Positions 34,636 through 44,737 of a stretch of 64,000 nt of DNA are shown here, piece by piece. The position numbers and the translations under genes are program-made. Below the pieces are notes generated by a model, which saw nothing but the letters and a program-made list of their open reading frames with translations, was not told the origin of the DNA and did not search any database. Source of the stretch: an uncultured Lachnospiraceae bacterium (GTDB lineage Bacteria; Bacillota; Clostridia; Eubacteriales; Anaerofustaceae); assembly GCA_944381375.1 (NCBI GenBank), contig CALWKX010000014.1, forward strand, positions 62,001-126,000, in the 5' to 3' direction. The stretch's first letter is position 1, and each line of letters begins with the position of its first letter.

Positions 34636-36009
34636 ATGACGGAAAATGAAACTATCGCTGCTTTATCTACTCCTGCCGGTTATGCCGGAATTGCGGTTAT
34701 AAGAATAAGCGGGAATGAAGCCTTTAGAATAATTTCTGAAATATTCAAAAGACCGGGCGGCAAGAGTTTTTCACAAATGAAATCAAACAGTATATGTTAC
34801 GGTCATATACTTGACGAAAAAGGCGCGGTTATTGATGAAGTGCTGGTTTCAAAATTATGCGCTCCTCATACTTATACGACGGAAGACGTAGTGGAAATTA
34901 ATTGTCATGGCGGATATGCGGCTGTGAGAGAAGTTATGAGTCTGTTAATACGCAGAGGCGCAAGACATGCCCTGCCCGGAGAATTCACCAAACGTGCTTT
35001 TTTAGGCGGCAGAATTGATCTTGTGCAAGCGGAAGCTGTATCTGATCTTATAGCATCCAAAACAGAGCTTTGCGCAAAGGCTGCTTTAAATCAGTTAGAA
35101 GGCGCTTTATCAGAGGAAATAGACGGTATAAAGAATGACATCTTGCAGCTTTTAATGCAGCTTGAAGTAACAATACAATATCCTGAGTACGATATAGAAG
35201 ATATGCCTTCTGAAAAGCTTATGGAAGGGTTGCTTAATATAAAGGCAAAACTCAGAAATCTTGCCGATTCATATAAAAAAGGAAGTATGCTCAACGAAGG
35301 CGTCAAAGTTGCTATCATAGGTAAGCCGAATGTAGGAAAATCAATGCTTTTGAATAAGCTTTTAAATAAAGAAAAAGCAATCGTGACCGATATACCCGGT
35401 ACGACAAGAGATGTTGTGGATGAATATATAAATCTTAGAGGTTTGCCTGTAAGGATTATGGATACGGCAGGCATCAGATCTTCGGACGATAAGGTTGAAA
35501 AAATAGGTATAGACAGATCTTATAAAGCAATCAAGCAGGCGGATTATGTGCTTCTTACGGTAAATGCGTCTCAGCCTTTGGATGATGAGGATATGTCTAT
35601 TATCAATGCTGCTGATACCGAAAAGACGATATTTGTTTTAAACAAGTGCGATATTGGCGTGTGTGAAAGCGTAAGCGAATATTTAAAAGATTTCGACAGT
35701 GTAAATATATCAGCAATGACAGGTGAAAATATCAAAGTGCTTGAAGATAAGATTTACAACCGTGCCGTAACGTCGGAAGAAGATTTTGCGAAAGCTGCTC
35801 TGATAACAAATGAGCGGCATGCTTCTTTGATACAAGGCGCTCTAATGAGCATTACTAAAGCTGAGGAAGCAATTGCGCAGGGATATCCTGTTGATATTTC
35901 GGAAATTGATATAAGAGATTGTATGGATAGTTTAGGAATGATTACGGGCGAAGTTACAAGCGAGGATATAATAGATGAAATTTTTGCAAATTTTTGCTTG
36001 GGGAAATAG
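34636..36009 (+). CDS. mnmE: tRNA uridine-5-carboxymethylaminomethyl modification GTPase MnmE
   Basis: 457 residues. The N-terminal folate-binding domain (ETIAALSTPAGYAGIAVIRI) is followed by an inserted G domain with GKPNVGKSMLLN near residue 224, TDIPGTTRD and NKCD. The C-terminal FCLGK supplies the catalytic Cys. With MnmG it installs the cmnm5 group on wobble U34 of several tRNAs. RBS GAAAGGAT. mnmG begins 3 nt after the stop. Confidence 0.97.
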   Translation: MTENETIAALSTPAGYAGIAVIRISGNEAFRIISEIFKRPGGKSFSQMKSNSICYGHILDEKGAVIDEVLVSKLCAPHTYTTEDVVEINCHGGYAAVREVMSLLIRRGARHALPGEFTKRAFLGGRIDLVQAEAVSDLIASKTELCAKAALNQLEGALSEEIDGIKNDILQLLMQLEVTIQYPEYDIEDMPSEKLMEGLLNIKAKLRNLADSYKKGSMLNEGVKVAIIGKPNVGKSMLLNKLLNKEKAIVTDIPGTTRDVVDEYINLRGLPVRIMDTAGIRSSDDKVEKIGIDRSYKAIKQADYVLLTVNASQPLDDEDMSIINAADTEKTIFVLNKCDIGVCESVSEYLKDFDSVNISAMTGENIKVLEDKIYNRAVTSEEDFAKAALITNERHASLIQGALMSITKAEEAIAQGYPVDISEIDIRDCMDSLGMITGEVTSEDIIDEIFANFCLGK

Positions 36010-36012
36010 ATA

Positions 36013-37884
36013 ATGACAGAATACGAGGCAGGCAGATACGATGTGATCGTAGTCGGCGCAGGACATGCCGGCTGCGAGGCTGCTCTTGCGTGCGCAAGAA
36101 AAAACAAAAAAACTTTGCTGCTTACACTGCATCTTGATGCTTTAGCTATGATGCCTTGCAACCCTTCCATAGGAGGAACTGGTAAAGGTCATTTGGTGCG
36201 GGAGATAGACGCCTTGGGCGGACAAATGGGCAAGGTTATAGACAAGACGTTTATACAGAATAAAATGCTCAACACTTCTAAAGGTGCGGCGGTTCATTCG
36301 TTGAGAGCTCAGGCTGACAAAGCGAAATATCACACTGAAATGAAAAAGATCATTGAGACAACGCCGAATCTGTATTTAAAACAACAGGAAGTTGTAAGCC
36401 TTGACGTTGATGACGGCAGGATAAATGGCGTCATCACAAAAACGGGCGCTCATTTTTATGCAAAAGCGGTTGTCTTGGCTTCAGGCACTTATTTAAAAGG
36501 ACGTATAGTAATAGGGGAAGCGTCTTTCGATAGCGGCCCTGGAGGGATTACTGCCGCTTCGATGCTCAGCGATTCGCTGCGCAGTTTGGGCTTTGAAATA
36601 ATAAGGCTCAAAACCGGCACTCCGGCAAGAGTTAACAAAAGAAGCATTGATTTTTCCAAGCTCGAGGCCGAATTTGGAGATGATCCAGCTACGCCGTTTT
36701 CTTTTGAAAATTTCGACAAGGAACTTAATAATATTAATTATCCTTGTTATCTCGCATATACCAACGAAAAAACGCATGAGGTGATCAAAGCTAACTTGCA
36801 CCGTTCGCCTTTGTTCAGCGGCAAAATTACAGGCGTGGGACCGAGATACTGTCCCAGCATCGAGGATAAAGTTGTACGTTTTGCCGATAAAACCAGACAT
36901 CAGCTATTTGTAGAACCTGAAGGGCTTGATACTGATGAGGTCTACTTGCAGGGCATGTCCTCGTCCCTTCCTGAGGACGTACAACTATCCTTTTTAAAAA
37001 CAATTGAAGGTTTTGAAAATGTGGAAATAATGCGCAGCGCTTATGCAATAGAGTATGACGCAATATCTCCTGTTCAGCTTAGCCTGTCTTTGGAGACCAA
37101 GCTTGTTAAAGGTCTCTTTACAGCAGGTCAAATTAACGGTACAAGCGGGTATGAGGAGGCTGCGGCGCAGGGCATTATTGCCGGCATCAATGCGGCCAAT
37201 TATGTTGACGGGAAAAATTATCTTGTACTTGACCGTTCTTCAAGCTATATTGGCGTTCTTATAGATGATATTGTGACTAAGGGTACTGAGGAACCATACA
37301 GAATAATGACGTCCAGAGTAGAATATCGTCTGCTTTTGAGACAGGATAATGCCGATATACGTCTGACTCCAATAGGATACAAAGAAGGATTGATAAGCTA
37401 TGAGCGCTACGAAAAGCTTAAAAATAAAATAGATCTTATCGAAAAAGAGATTCAAAGATTAAAAATCACAAAATTAAAACCGGATAAACAACTTAACGAT
37501 ATACTGGTAAGCTTGAATACTTCTCCTGTCGAAGGCGCTGTGTCCGTTTATGACTTATTGAAGCGTCCTCAGGTTTCTTATGCAGCTATTGCTCCTGTAG
37601 ATATTAAAAGAAAAAAACTGCCTTCAGATGTGGTCAGACAGGTGGAGATTATGGTAAAATACGACGACTACATAAAGAGACAGCAAACGCAGGTAGAAAG
37701 ATTCAAAAAAATCGAAGAAAAACGAATCCCGGACGATTTTGATTATTCAAAAGTAAAAAATCTCAGAATAGAAGCGAGGCAAAAACTCAGCAAGTTTCGT
37801 CCCGTTAATTTAGGTCAAGCGGGAAGGATTTCCGGAGTTTCTCCTGCTGATATAAACGCGCTTTTAATTGAATTAATGAAATGA
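36013..37884 (+). CDS. mnmG: tRNA uridine-5-carboxymethylaminomethyl modification enzyme MnmG
   Basis: 623 residues. The FAD-binding [14 protein letters not shown] at the N-terminus, [20 protein letters not shown] near residue 47, TGTYLKG-type ASGTYLKG and the C-terminal [15 protein letters not shown] are intact. It works as the FAD-dependent half of the MnmEG complex. It is encoded directly before a ParB/Noc gene, the common origin-proximal arrangement, but without rsmG between them. Confidence 0.97.
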   Translation: MTEYEAGRYDVIVVGAGHAGCEAALACARKNKKTLLLTLHLDALAMMPCNPSIGGTGKGHLVREIDALGGQMGKVIDKTFIQNKMLNTSKGAAVHSLRAQADKAKYHTEMKKIIETTPNLYLKQQEVVSLDVDDGRINGVITKTGAHFYAKAVVLASGTYLKGRIVIGEASFDSGPGGITAASMLSDSLRSLGFEIIRLKTGTPARVNKRSIDFSKLEAEFGDDPATPFSFENFDKELNNINYPCYLAYTNEKTHEVIKANLHRSPLFSGKITGVGPRYCPSIEDKVVRFADKTRHQLFVEPEGLDTDEVYLQGMSSSLPEDVQLSFLKTIEGFENVEIMRSAYAIEYDAISPVQLSLSLETKLVKGLFTAGQINGTSGYEEAAAQGIIAGINAANYVDGKNYLVLDRSSSYIGVLIDDIVTKGTEEPYRIMTSRVEYRLLLRQDNADIRLTPIGYKEGLISYERYEKLKNKIDLIEKEIQRLKITKLKPDKQLNDILVSLNTSPVEGAVSVYDLLKRPQVSYAAIAPVDIKRKKLPSDVVRQVEIMVKYDDYIKRQQTQVERFKKIEEKRIPDDFDYSKVKNLRIEARQKLSKFRPVNLGQAGRISGVSPADINALLIELMK

Positions 37885-37905
37885 AGAATGTAATGGAGAA
37901 TTGTA

Positions 37906-38691
37906 ATGGCAAGAATGTCAAAAGAACTAAAACTTATAGCTATTGAAGATATTGTGGCAAATGAAAATCAGCCGCGAAAATATTTCGATACACAAGCTAT
38001 AATGGAGCTTGCCGATTCAATAAAAGGAGTTGGTATAATTCAGCCATTGAGCGTTAGCGTTCGCTCTGACGGAAAATATTCTCTTATAAGCGGCGAAAGA
38101 AGGCTCAGAGCTGCGAAAATAGCTGGCCTAAAAGCTGTGCCGTGCGTGCTTATACAAGCTAAAACGGATGATATTGATCTAATCGCGCTTGTTGAGAATA
38201 TACAGCGTGAAGATTTGAATTTTATAGAAGAAGCCCGCGCTTATCAAAGGCTTATGGAAGAGTATGGTTTTACTCAGCAGCAGCTTTCCGATAAAGTCGG
38301 CAAAAAGCAATCTACAATTTCAAATAAAATAAGGCTTATAAAACTTGGAGATGAGGTATTGGCCAAACTGATCGAGTATAATCTTACAGAGCGGCATGCC
38401 AGGGCGCTGCTGCAAATACCCGATACCGAAATGCGTCTTCAGGCTGTGGAAACAATCAAAAAGAATGATCTGAGCGTAAAACAGGCCGAACAGCTTGCAG
38501 AGAGACTTAAAAGCGATGTTTTGATCAATTCTGGCAAAACAAACATAAAAAATAAATTCAATTATAAAATATATACGAATACTATAAAACAGGCTTATGA
38601 CATGATATGCAAAACAGGCATGGACGCGAAGTATACTGAAACCTGTTTTGACGATAAAGTTGAAATAAAAATTATAATACCATTCAATTAA
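37906..38691 (+). CDS. ParB/Noc family nucleoid protein
   Basis: 261 residues. The N-terminal CTPase/ParB domain has ANENQPRKYFD, SGERRLRAAKIAGLKAVPC (motif II) and LVENIQREDLNFIEEA. A helix-turn-helix follows near residue 125 (FTQQQLSDKVGKKQSTISNK). The C-terminal dimerisation part is present. Its place after mnmG suggests Noc (nucleoid occlusion), which usually lies between mnmG/rsmG and parAB; no parA follows here. Noc versus Spo0J cannot be settled from sequence alone. Confidence 0.88.
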   Translation: MARMSKELKLIAIEDIVANENQPRKYFDTQAIMELADSIKGVGIIQPLSVSVRSDGKYSLISGERRLRAAKIAGLKAVPCVLIQAKTDDIDLIALVENIQREDLNFIEEARAYQRLMEEYGFTQQQLSDKVGKKQSTISNKIRLIKLGDEVLAKLIEYNLTERHARALLQIPDTEMRLQAVETIKKNDLSVKQAEQLAERLKSDVLINSGKTNIKNKFNYKIYTNTIKQAYDMICKTGMDAKYTETCFDDKVEIKIIIPFN

Positions 38692-38704
38692 TAAGGAGCT
38701 AAGG

Positions 38705-39439
38705 ATGCTTAGGATAGAACATGTTTCGAAATCTTATGATAGGAATAAAAAGGCTGTAGATGATTTATCCATTCACGTAAAGAAAGGTGAAATATACGGT
38801 TTTATAGGCCCAAACGGAGCAGGAAAGACTACCACGATCAAAATGATAACGGGCATATTGAAGATGAGCAGCGGCAATATATTTATAGACGGTATAAATA
38901 TAGCCAGCAATCCCATTGAAGCTAAACGCAGAATGACATATGTACCCGATAATCCTGATATTCAGAAAAAACTTAAAGGCATAGAGTATGTGAACTTTAT
39001 TGCCGATATGTATGATATTTCGAAAGCAGACAGACAAGAACGCACTAATGAGTATGCAAAGCTGTTCGGCATGCAGGATGCACTCTATAATCAGATTGCG
39101 AGTTATTCGCACGGTATGCAGCAAAAAATCGTATTGATAGGAGCATTGGTTACCGATCCTCAGCTTATTGTTTTGGATGAACCAATGGTAGGACTTGACC
39201 CGAAGAGTTCCTATAATCTGAAAGAACTTATGAAAAAGCGCGTTTCTGAAGGCAAGACGGTATTTTTTTCCACGCATGTGCTAGAGGTGGCGGAAAAATT
39301 CTGCGACAGAGTCGCTATAATATCTCACGGCAAATTGATAGCTGAAGGTTCGTTGGCTCAGCTCAGAGAAAATCTTGCAGAAGGAGATATGTCGCTCGAA
39401 CAAATATTCCTCGAGCTTACGGATGAAGATAATGAATAA
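38705..39439 (+). CDS. ABC transporter ATP-binding protein (ABC-2 exporter type)
   Basis: 244 residues with Walker A GPNGAGKTTTIKM, a Q-loop region YVPDNPD, signature SYSHGMQQK and Walker B LIVLDEPMVGLDP followed by STHVLEVAE. It matches DrrA/CcmA-like exporters. RBS AAGGAG. The permease gene overlaps its 3' end by 8 nt. The substrate is unknown. Confidence 0.92.
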   Translation: MLRIEHVSKSYDRNKKAVDDLSIHVKKGEIYGFIGPNGAGKTTTIKMITGILKMSSGNIFIDGINIASNPIEAKRRMTYVPDNPDIQKKLKGIEYVNFIADMYDISKADRQERTNEYAKLFGMQDALYNQIASYSHGMQQKIVLIGALVTDPQLIVLDEPMVGLDPKSSYNLKELMKKRVSEGKTVFFSTHVLEVAEKFCDRVAIISHGKLIAEGSLAQLRENLAEGDMSLEQIFLELTDEDNE

Positions 39440-41093
39440 AGCATTTAAAATATTTAAAGTACAGCTTAAGCCGATGCTCAATTTTGCATCGCTGAAGACC
39501 GACAAAAAACAAAGAAGAAAAATTATCGGTTTTGTTTTGCTGATTTTATGTTTCGTGCCGAGTTATTTTTTGTATTTTTCAATTGTCGATATTCTGTATA
39601 ATTCTCTCGCGGCCTTAAATCAGCAAAGCGCTCTTTTGGCTATAGGAGCTATGGGAGTATCCGCAGTGGTGCTTCTGTTTGGGTTTATGTATGTCTTTTC
39701 CGCGCTTTTCGGCGCCCGTGATTTGGATATGCTGCTTGCTATGCCTGTTAAATCATGGCAGATAACCTTGGCCAAGCTCTTGAATACAATAGTATATGAG
39801 TATGTAATAGTATTGGCCCTTATGCTTCCGATTGTAATAATGTACGCCGTACTGTCCTCAGCAGGAATATTATATTGGGTTTATTCTGTAATAATGCTTG
39901 TATTCATGCCCGTAATTCCGATATCTGTAGCGACTATATTGGATGTGATCGTAATACGTATTTTTTCTATGCGATTCAACGCAGAAAAAATTCAAACAGT
40001 ATTTATGATCATTTTATTAATTGCAGCATTTGCTTTCAGCTTTTTAATAAATAAAATGTCCTCCGTTATGTATTCGGACAATCAGGCGGAAGCAATAATA
40101 TCAACAATGATAGGGGATAATCAGTATCTTATAAATATACTTACCAAAGCCTATCCGCCTGCGATGTTTTTCGCTTCCGCTCTCAGCGCCACGTCCTCAG
40201 CACAGGGAGATTTGTATCTGCTTGCTTTTGTTGCCGTAAGCATAATATTATTTGGATTGGCCGTATTTATATGCGATAAGCTTTATATCGGAGCTGTTAC
40301 AGCGGGAATAAGCAGCTCAAAATCGAAAAAGAAAAAGCTGAGTTCAGAGGAAAAGTCGGCGTCGTTCAAAACGGCTTCAAAAGTAAAAAGCATTTTCTCT
40401 GTTGACATGAAAGTAATTTTTCGCACGCCGGTGTTTGCGATAAATCTCCTCCTTGTAATACCTGTGCTTCCTGCTGTGATACTTATTTCTATTATTTCTC
40501 AGGATATAAGCATTAATACTTTGTTTGGATTGCTGTCTATGGGCGGTCCTGCGGTAGGCTTGTACCTGATAGTAATATGTTTTTTCATTGCAACAATTGT
40601 TACAATGTCAAGTTCATCTTTTTCACGTGAAGGAAGAGCGTTTTGGATTACACAGATAGTGCCCGTAAAAGCTATGGATCAGCTTATTGGCAGATGTTTG
40701 GGGACAATGCTTGCTTCGGGTTTTTTGAGCGTATTAGTTATATCCGTAATAGGTATATTTTTAAAATGGAGCGCTTTTTATATAATTGCTCTTATACTCA
40801 CGTCTTTAGTTGCATGCGCGCCTATTGCCATAGTGGGATTGCTGGTTGATGCACGCAAGCCAAAAACAGATTGGGACGATGCTGCTTCGGCAGTTAAACG
40901 TAACACCAATACCGTAATAAGTATGCTTTTGGCTATGGCCAATGCAATAGTTTTAGGTGTTATTGTATTATTGCTCAGAAATATAAATGTATGGATAACA
41001 ATAAGCATTTTGCTTGTGCTTAACTTAATATTTGCAATATTGATGGCAAATGTTTATATAAAAAAATCACCTTCAATGCTGCAAAATGAATAA
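39432..41093 (+). CDS. ABC exporter permease, large multi-spanning membrane protein
   Basis: 553 residues from the ATG at 39432 (an ATG at 39423 is also possible; the frame from 39375 lies inside the ATPase gene). About 12 hydrophobic segments are visible, interrupted by a charged cytoplasmic stretch near residues 300-320 (SSSKSKKKKLSSEEK). It forms the membrane part of the exporter with the preceding ATPase. It is related to the large putative ABC exporter permeases of Clostridia; the cargo is unknown. Confidence 0.85.
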   Translation: MNKAFKIFKVQLKPMLNFASLKTDKKQRRKIIGFVLLILCFVPSYFLYFSIVDILYNSLAALNQQSALLAIGAMGVSAVVLLFGFMYVFSALFGARDLDMLLAMPVKSWQITLAKLLNTIVYEYVIVLALMLPIVIMYAVLSSAGILYWVYSVIMLVFMPVIPISVATILDVIVIRIFSMRFNAEKIQTVFMIILLIAAFAFSFLINKMSSVMYSDNQAEAIISTMIGDNQYLINILTKAYPPAMFFASALSATSSAQGDLYLLAFVAVSIILFGLAVFICDKLYIGAVTAGISSSKSKKKKLSSEEKSASFKTASKVKSIFSVDMKVIFRTPVFAINLLLVIPVLPAVILISIISQDISINTLFGLLSMGGPAVGLYLIVICFFIATIVTMSSSSFSREGRAFWITQIVPVKAMDQLIGRCLGTMLASGFLSVLVISVIGIFLKWSAFYIIALILTSLVACAPIAIVGLLVDARKPKTDWDDAASAVKRNTNTVISMLLAMANAIVLGVIVLLLRNINVWITISILLVLNLIFAILMANVYIKKSPSMLQNE

Positions 41094-41099
41094 ATAGTA

Positions 41100-42392
41100 A
41101 TGAAAATCAGGCTGAATAAAAGCAAATTAAAAATGTATTTGAAGTTTGTTTTGTCTGCGGCGGTTATAGCCGCAGTTGGTTTTGCATGTGTAAAATTACA
41201 TTCATATTTGCAATATCTGAAAGCAAACGAACTGCAAATAAGTCGCAATATTGTATATACGCAGGAAATCGAAGAAGATGCAGCAGAATATATAATATCT
41301 TATATGGATACATATTTTTTGGCTACGGCAAACCTTAAATATACAGATATTACTTCCTTTTATGATACATCGAACTTAATCGGTTATGAATCGGCATATT
41401 TGAATCAAGCGGCGTTGTATTATACGATACTTCAAAGAACTAACAGTCCGGTTGATTTGAGATGCAAAACTCTAAATTACAAGATTAATTTTATCGAATG
41501 CGAAGAAACTGACGGGGTTTTAAATATAACCTTTGAGGAAAGTTATCAGGCGGGCTTCAGAGGCTTGGAAGGAGGAACTTCTTTTGTGACTGCGATAAAG
41601 CATGAGATCAGTCTTGCGAAAGTAACCGATGGATATAAGATAGTCTCGCATTCATGGGAAGGCACGTATCAGATAGTTGAAGATATATATGATACTTTAA
41701 TTCCTTCTGAAGGTATAAGCAGCATTAGCATTTGTGAAAAAACAATCGCAAGCCTTAATGACGAAATTAAGTCCTCTTTGGATGATATGGCGTATTATTA
41801 TTCGCTTAAGCGTAAAGATTACGCTGAAAATAAGGATAGTTATTTATACAGCGCGGAATGTACCCATGCTTACGACAGACAAGCTGCGGCTGATTACGCT
41901 AATTTGTGGGTATCATCGGATGAGATAAAAAGGAATCCTGATTTTGGTATTTACGATGAATTGGGCGGAAATTGCAATAATTACATTTCTCAGTGTATAT
42001 CTGCCGGCGGCATACCTATGGATAGCAATGGATTGTATCAATGGAAATATTATTCAGATGAAGTAAATGAAAGCAATGAAGCTGCCGGACGCAGTACATC
42101 GTGGATAAGCATAGATGATTTTTATACTTATTGCGCTTACAATGAAAACTACGGCTTGCTGGCATTTACGAACTGTCAGCTTTATTCGGCTCAGGTTGGT
42201 GATATAATACAGATGAATATAATAAGCGGCTGGGATCATTGCGTCATAGTTACCAAAATCATTTATGATGAAAACGGCAACCCTATAGATTTTCTCGTAA
42301 ACTCGAATAACTCAGACAGGGGATCGTATCCTTTAAGCGCTTATGAAGCCAAACAGCTCAGGCTGATAAAAATAATTGGCTGGAATGAATAA
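41100..42392 (+). CDS. Secreted/membrane-anchored protein with putative amidase domain (Amidase_6)
   Basis: 430 residues. A Lys-rich start and one membrane helix (about 12-30) act as signal anchor. About 250 residues of unassigned extracellular sequence follow. The C-terminal about 170 residues form an Amidase_6-like Cys peptidase module, recognisable from AYDRQAAADYANLW, the catalytic-type NCNNYISQCISAGG and GDIIQMN with WDHCVIVTK. These domains are predicted to cleave cell-wall peptides. No clear ribosome binding site is seen, 6 nt after the permease stop, so translation may be coupled. Confidence 0.8.
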   Translation: MKIRLNKSKLKMYLKFVLSAAVIAAVGFACVKLHSYLQYLKANELQISRNIVYTQEIEEDAAEYIISYMDTYFLATANLKYTDITSFYDTSNLIGYESAYLNQAALYYTILQRTNSPVDLRCKTLNYKINFIECEETDGVLNITFEESYQAGFRGLEGGTSFVTAIKHEISLAKVTDGYKIVSHSWEGTYQIVEDIYDTLIPSEGISSISICEKTIASLNDEIKSSLDDMAYYYSLKRKDYAENKDSYLYSAECTHAYDRQAAADYANLWVSSDEIKRNPDFGIYDELGGNCNNYISQCISAGGIPMDSNGLYQWKYYSDEVNESNEAAGRSTSWISIDDFYTYCAYNENYGLLAFTNCQLYSAQVGDIIQMNIISGWDHCVIVTKIIYDENGNPIDFLVNSNNSDRGSYPLSAYEAKQLRLIKIIGWNE

Positions 42393-42397
42393 TACCA

Positions 42398-44737
42398 ATG
42401 TTCGCAACAAGAGACGATAAATCACCCAAAATAAAACGCCCGGCATTTTTAATAATGCTGATTTTGTTCATCGCTTCACTTTCAGTTATATATAAGGGTT
42501 TTTTGGTTGCGCTTATCGTTATCTTAAGTTTGCTTATTATTTTATGGAATAAATTAAACATAGGAATAATCGTGTATGTTTGCATAGTGTTGAGTATAAT
42601 CGTTCTTATAAGAGGATTTGAAATTTATTCTTCTCAAAGTTCACTGTGCGAATATGATGATACGAAAATCACTTTTACCGCACAGCTTGTATCTTATCCG
42701 GAATATTCCGATAATACTCAAGCAGTATTTAAAATAGTCAGCGTCAATTCCGTCGACTGGGAGAGAGAAAAAGTGCTGGTAAGAATATATTCCTCTGACG
42801 AACGGCTCATGATAGGTGGTTTGTATGAAATAACCGGCACGTTGAAAATTGCCCGCAATGCTTCCAACCCTGGAGGATTTGACTATAAAACATATTTAAG
42901 TACGAAAAATATTAAGGCTTATGTTAATGTAAACTCCTCCGATATTCTTTTTATAGAAAAAAAAGATATCGCCTTTTTCTACGATGATATACTTCAGCTT
43001 CGAGCATGGCTTGACGGCGTAATAAGGGCAAATCTTGCGAGCGATAAAGCAGGTTTATTATCCGGCGTAATTTTCGGCGAATCGTTTATGGAAGAAGAAA
43101 TTCTGATAAGCTTCCGAAATGTAGGTGTTGCCCATGTGCTTGCTGTGTCAGGTCTGCATTGCGGCATAATTTATATGTTTTCCGTCTCTGTTTTAAGACG
43201 CCTCAACTTATCTGACAAAGGCGTTTTTATAGCAGGATTGATATGTTTGGCATTTTACTGTGCCATTACAGGTTTCACTCCTTCTGTTGTCAGAGCTTCG
43301 GTAATGTTAAGTCTTATGAGCTTTGCCTCCGTTACGAAAAGACAGTCGGATTCCTTTAATAATTTGTGTCTTGCCGCAATATTTATGCTATTGATTAATC
43401 CTATGAGCGCATTTTCCGTGTCGTTTCAAATGTCATTTTGCGCTGCCGCTTCAATAGTATTGTTCGTTCCGGTTATAAATGCAAAGCTTAAGCCTGTTAA
43501 AAATAAGTTTATTGCCGGAGCGCGCTCTCTTTTGATAATCAGCTTCACAGTCCAATTGGCTCTTGCGCCTATTACTATTTATTATTTTAACAATATAAAC
43601 CTAATAACGATTTTAGCCAATCTTTTAATCATACCCGTTATGTCTGTGGTTGTCATTGGTGGGCTTATTATTGTCGTGGTATCGGCTGTTTTTCCTTTTG
43701 CTTCAGGAGTTTTGTACTCCTTGATAGATGTTGTTTTGACATACTTGATTGAAGTGACGTCATATTTGGCAAGCATAAAGCTGACGTATTTTTATGTGCC
43801 TTCCTTGAGAATAAGGGAACTTGTTCTTTTGTATTTTATTTTGTTTGCTTTTTTTGGATATTATAATTTGCATAAATATAAGATACGAAAATATCTGTTT
43901 TGCGCTGTGTTTGTTTCTTTATTTGTATGGTGCGCCGCTTTGTATTTGCCTCCATTTAATACGAGGCTGCATTTTCTTGATGTCGGTTTCGGAGACTGCT
44001 GTATAATCAGGACTAAGCGCGGTGAAAATATTATCATAGACGGCGGCGGGCATTTGAACAATGATACGGCTAAATATGATATTATACCTTTCTTGGAATA
44101 TTATAAAATAAATTCAATTGACGCAGCTATAGTAACACATTCGCACAGTGATCATATAAACGGTATAATCGGCTTGATTAATTACGGGATTGATATAGAT
44201 ACTGTCTATGCGAACGAAGATTACACTGATCTTTATTATGATTTGATATCGGAAGCAAATAAGCGCGCCATTCAAGTGCGATCTCTTTACGCCGGAGACA
44301 GCTTGTCTTATGAAGACGTCTTTATGAACGTTCTGCTTCCTTATCCGGACATGCCCGGTAATACTTATATCAACAATTCTTCAATAACTATACTGTTGAG
44401 TGCTGATGATGTTGATTTTTTATTGCTAGGAGATCTGGAGGAATATGGATTGAATCTTCTGCTGAATACTTACTGGCTGTCTTATGTAGAAGTGGTAAAA
44501 GCGAATCACCATGGCGAATATAATCAGATGACTCCGATGCTTTACGAATATACAAGTCCAAACGTATGCGTAATAAGCGTAGGAGCGAACAATTATTCTT
44601 TACCGAATGAAGAGTTGTTTATCATGCTTAAAAATTATCAAGTTGAATGTTATACTACTGAAAACAGCGGTATGATAACTTTCGTGATTAACGGTGATGA
44701 TTATAAAATAACGGAGTATGTTGAAAATGAATTTTAA
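42398..44737 (+). CDS. comEC: ComEC/Rec2 family DNA-uptake channel
   Basis: 779 residues in the full three-part layout. An N-terminal DUF4131 region has membrane helices and an OB-like segment (residues about 1-190). The competence membrane domain (about 220-500) has VAHVLAVSGLHCGIIYMFSV. A metallo-beta-lactamase domain (about 520-770) carries HSHSDHINGI, LLGDLEEYG and ANHHGEY. It moves one DNA strand across the membrane in transformation. Only comEC is present here; comEA and comF are not in the window. Confidence 0.93.
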   Translation: MFATRDDKSPKIKRPAFLIMLILFIASLSVIYKGFLVALIVILSLLIILWNKLNIGIIVYVCIVLSIIVLIRGFEIYSSQSSLCEYDDTKITFTAQLVSYPEYSDNTQAVFKIVSVNSVDWEREKVLVRIYSSDERLMIGGLYEITGTLKIARNASNPGGFDYKTYLSTKNIKAYVNVNSSDILFIEKKDIAFFYDDILQLRAWLDGVIRANLASDKAGLLSGVIFGESFMEEEILISFRNVGVAHVLAVSGLHCGIIYMFSVSVLRRLNLSDKGVFIAGLICLAFYCAITGFTPSVVRASVMLSLMSFASVTKRQSDSFNNLCLAAIFMLLINPMSAFSVSFQMSFCAAASIVLFVPVINAKLKPVKNKFIAGARSLLIISFTVQLALAPITIYYFNNINLITILANLLIIPVMSVVVIGGLIIVVVSAVFPFASGVLYSLIDVVLTYLIEVTSYLASIKLTYFYVPSLRIRELVLLYFILFAFFGYYNLHKYKIRKYLFCAVFVSLFVWCAALYLPPFNTRLHFLDVGFGDCCIIRTKRGENIIIDGGGHLNNDTAKYDIIPFLEYYKINSIDAAIVTHSHSDHINGIIGLINYGIDIDTVYANEDYTDLYYDLISEANKRAIQVRSLYAGDSLSYEDVFMNVLLPYPDMPGNTYINNSSITILLSADDVDFLLLGDLEEYGLNLLLNTYWLSYVEVVKANHHGEYNQMTPMLYEYTSPNVCVISVGANNYSLPNEELFIMLKNYQVECYTTENSGMITFVINGDDYKITEYVENEF

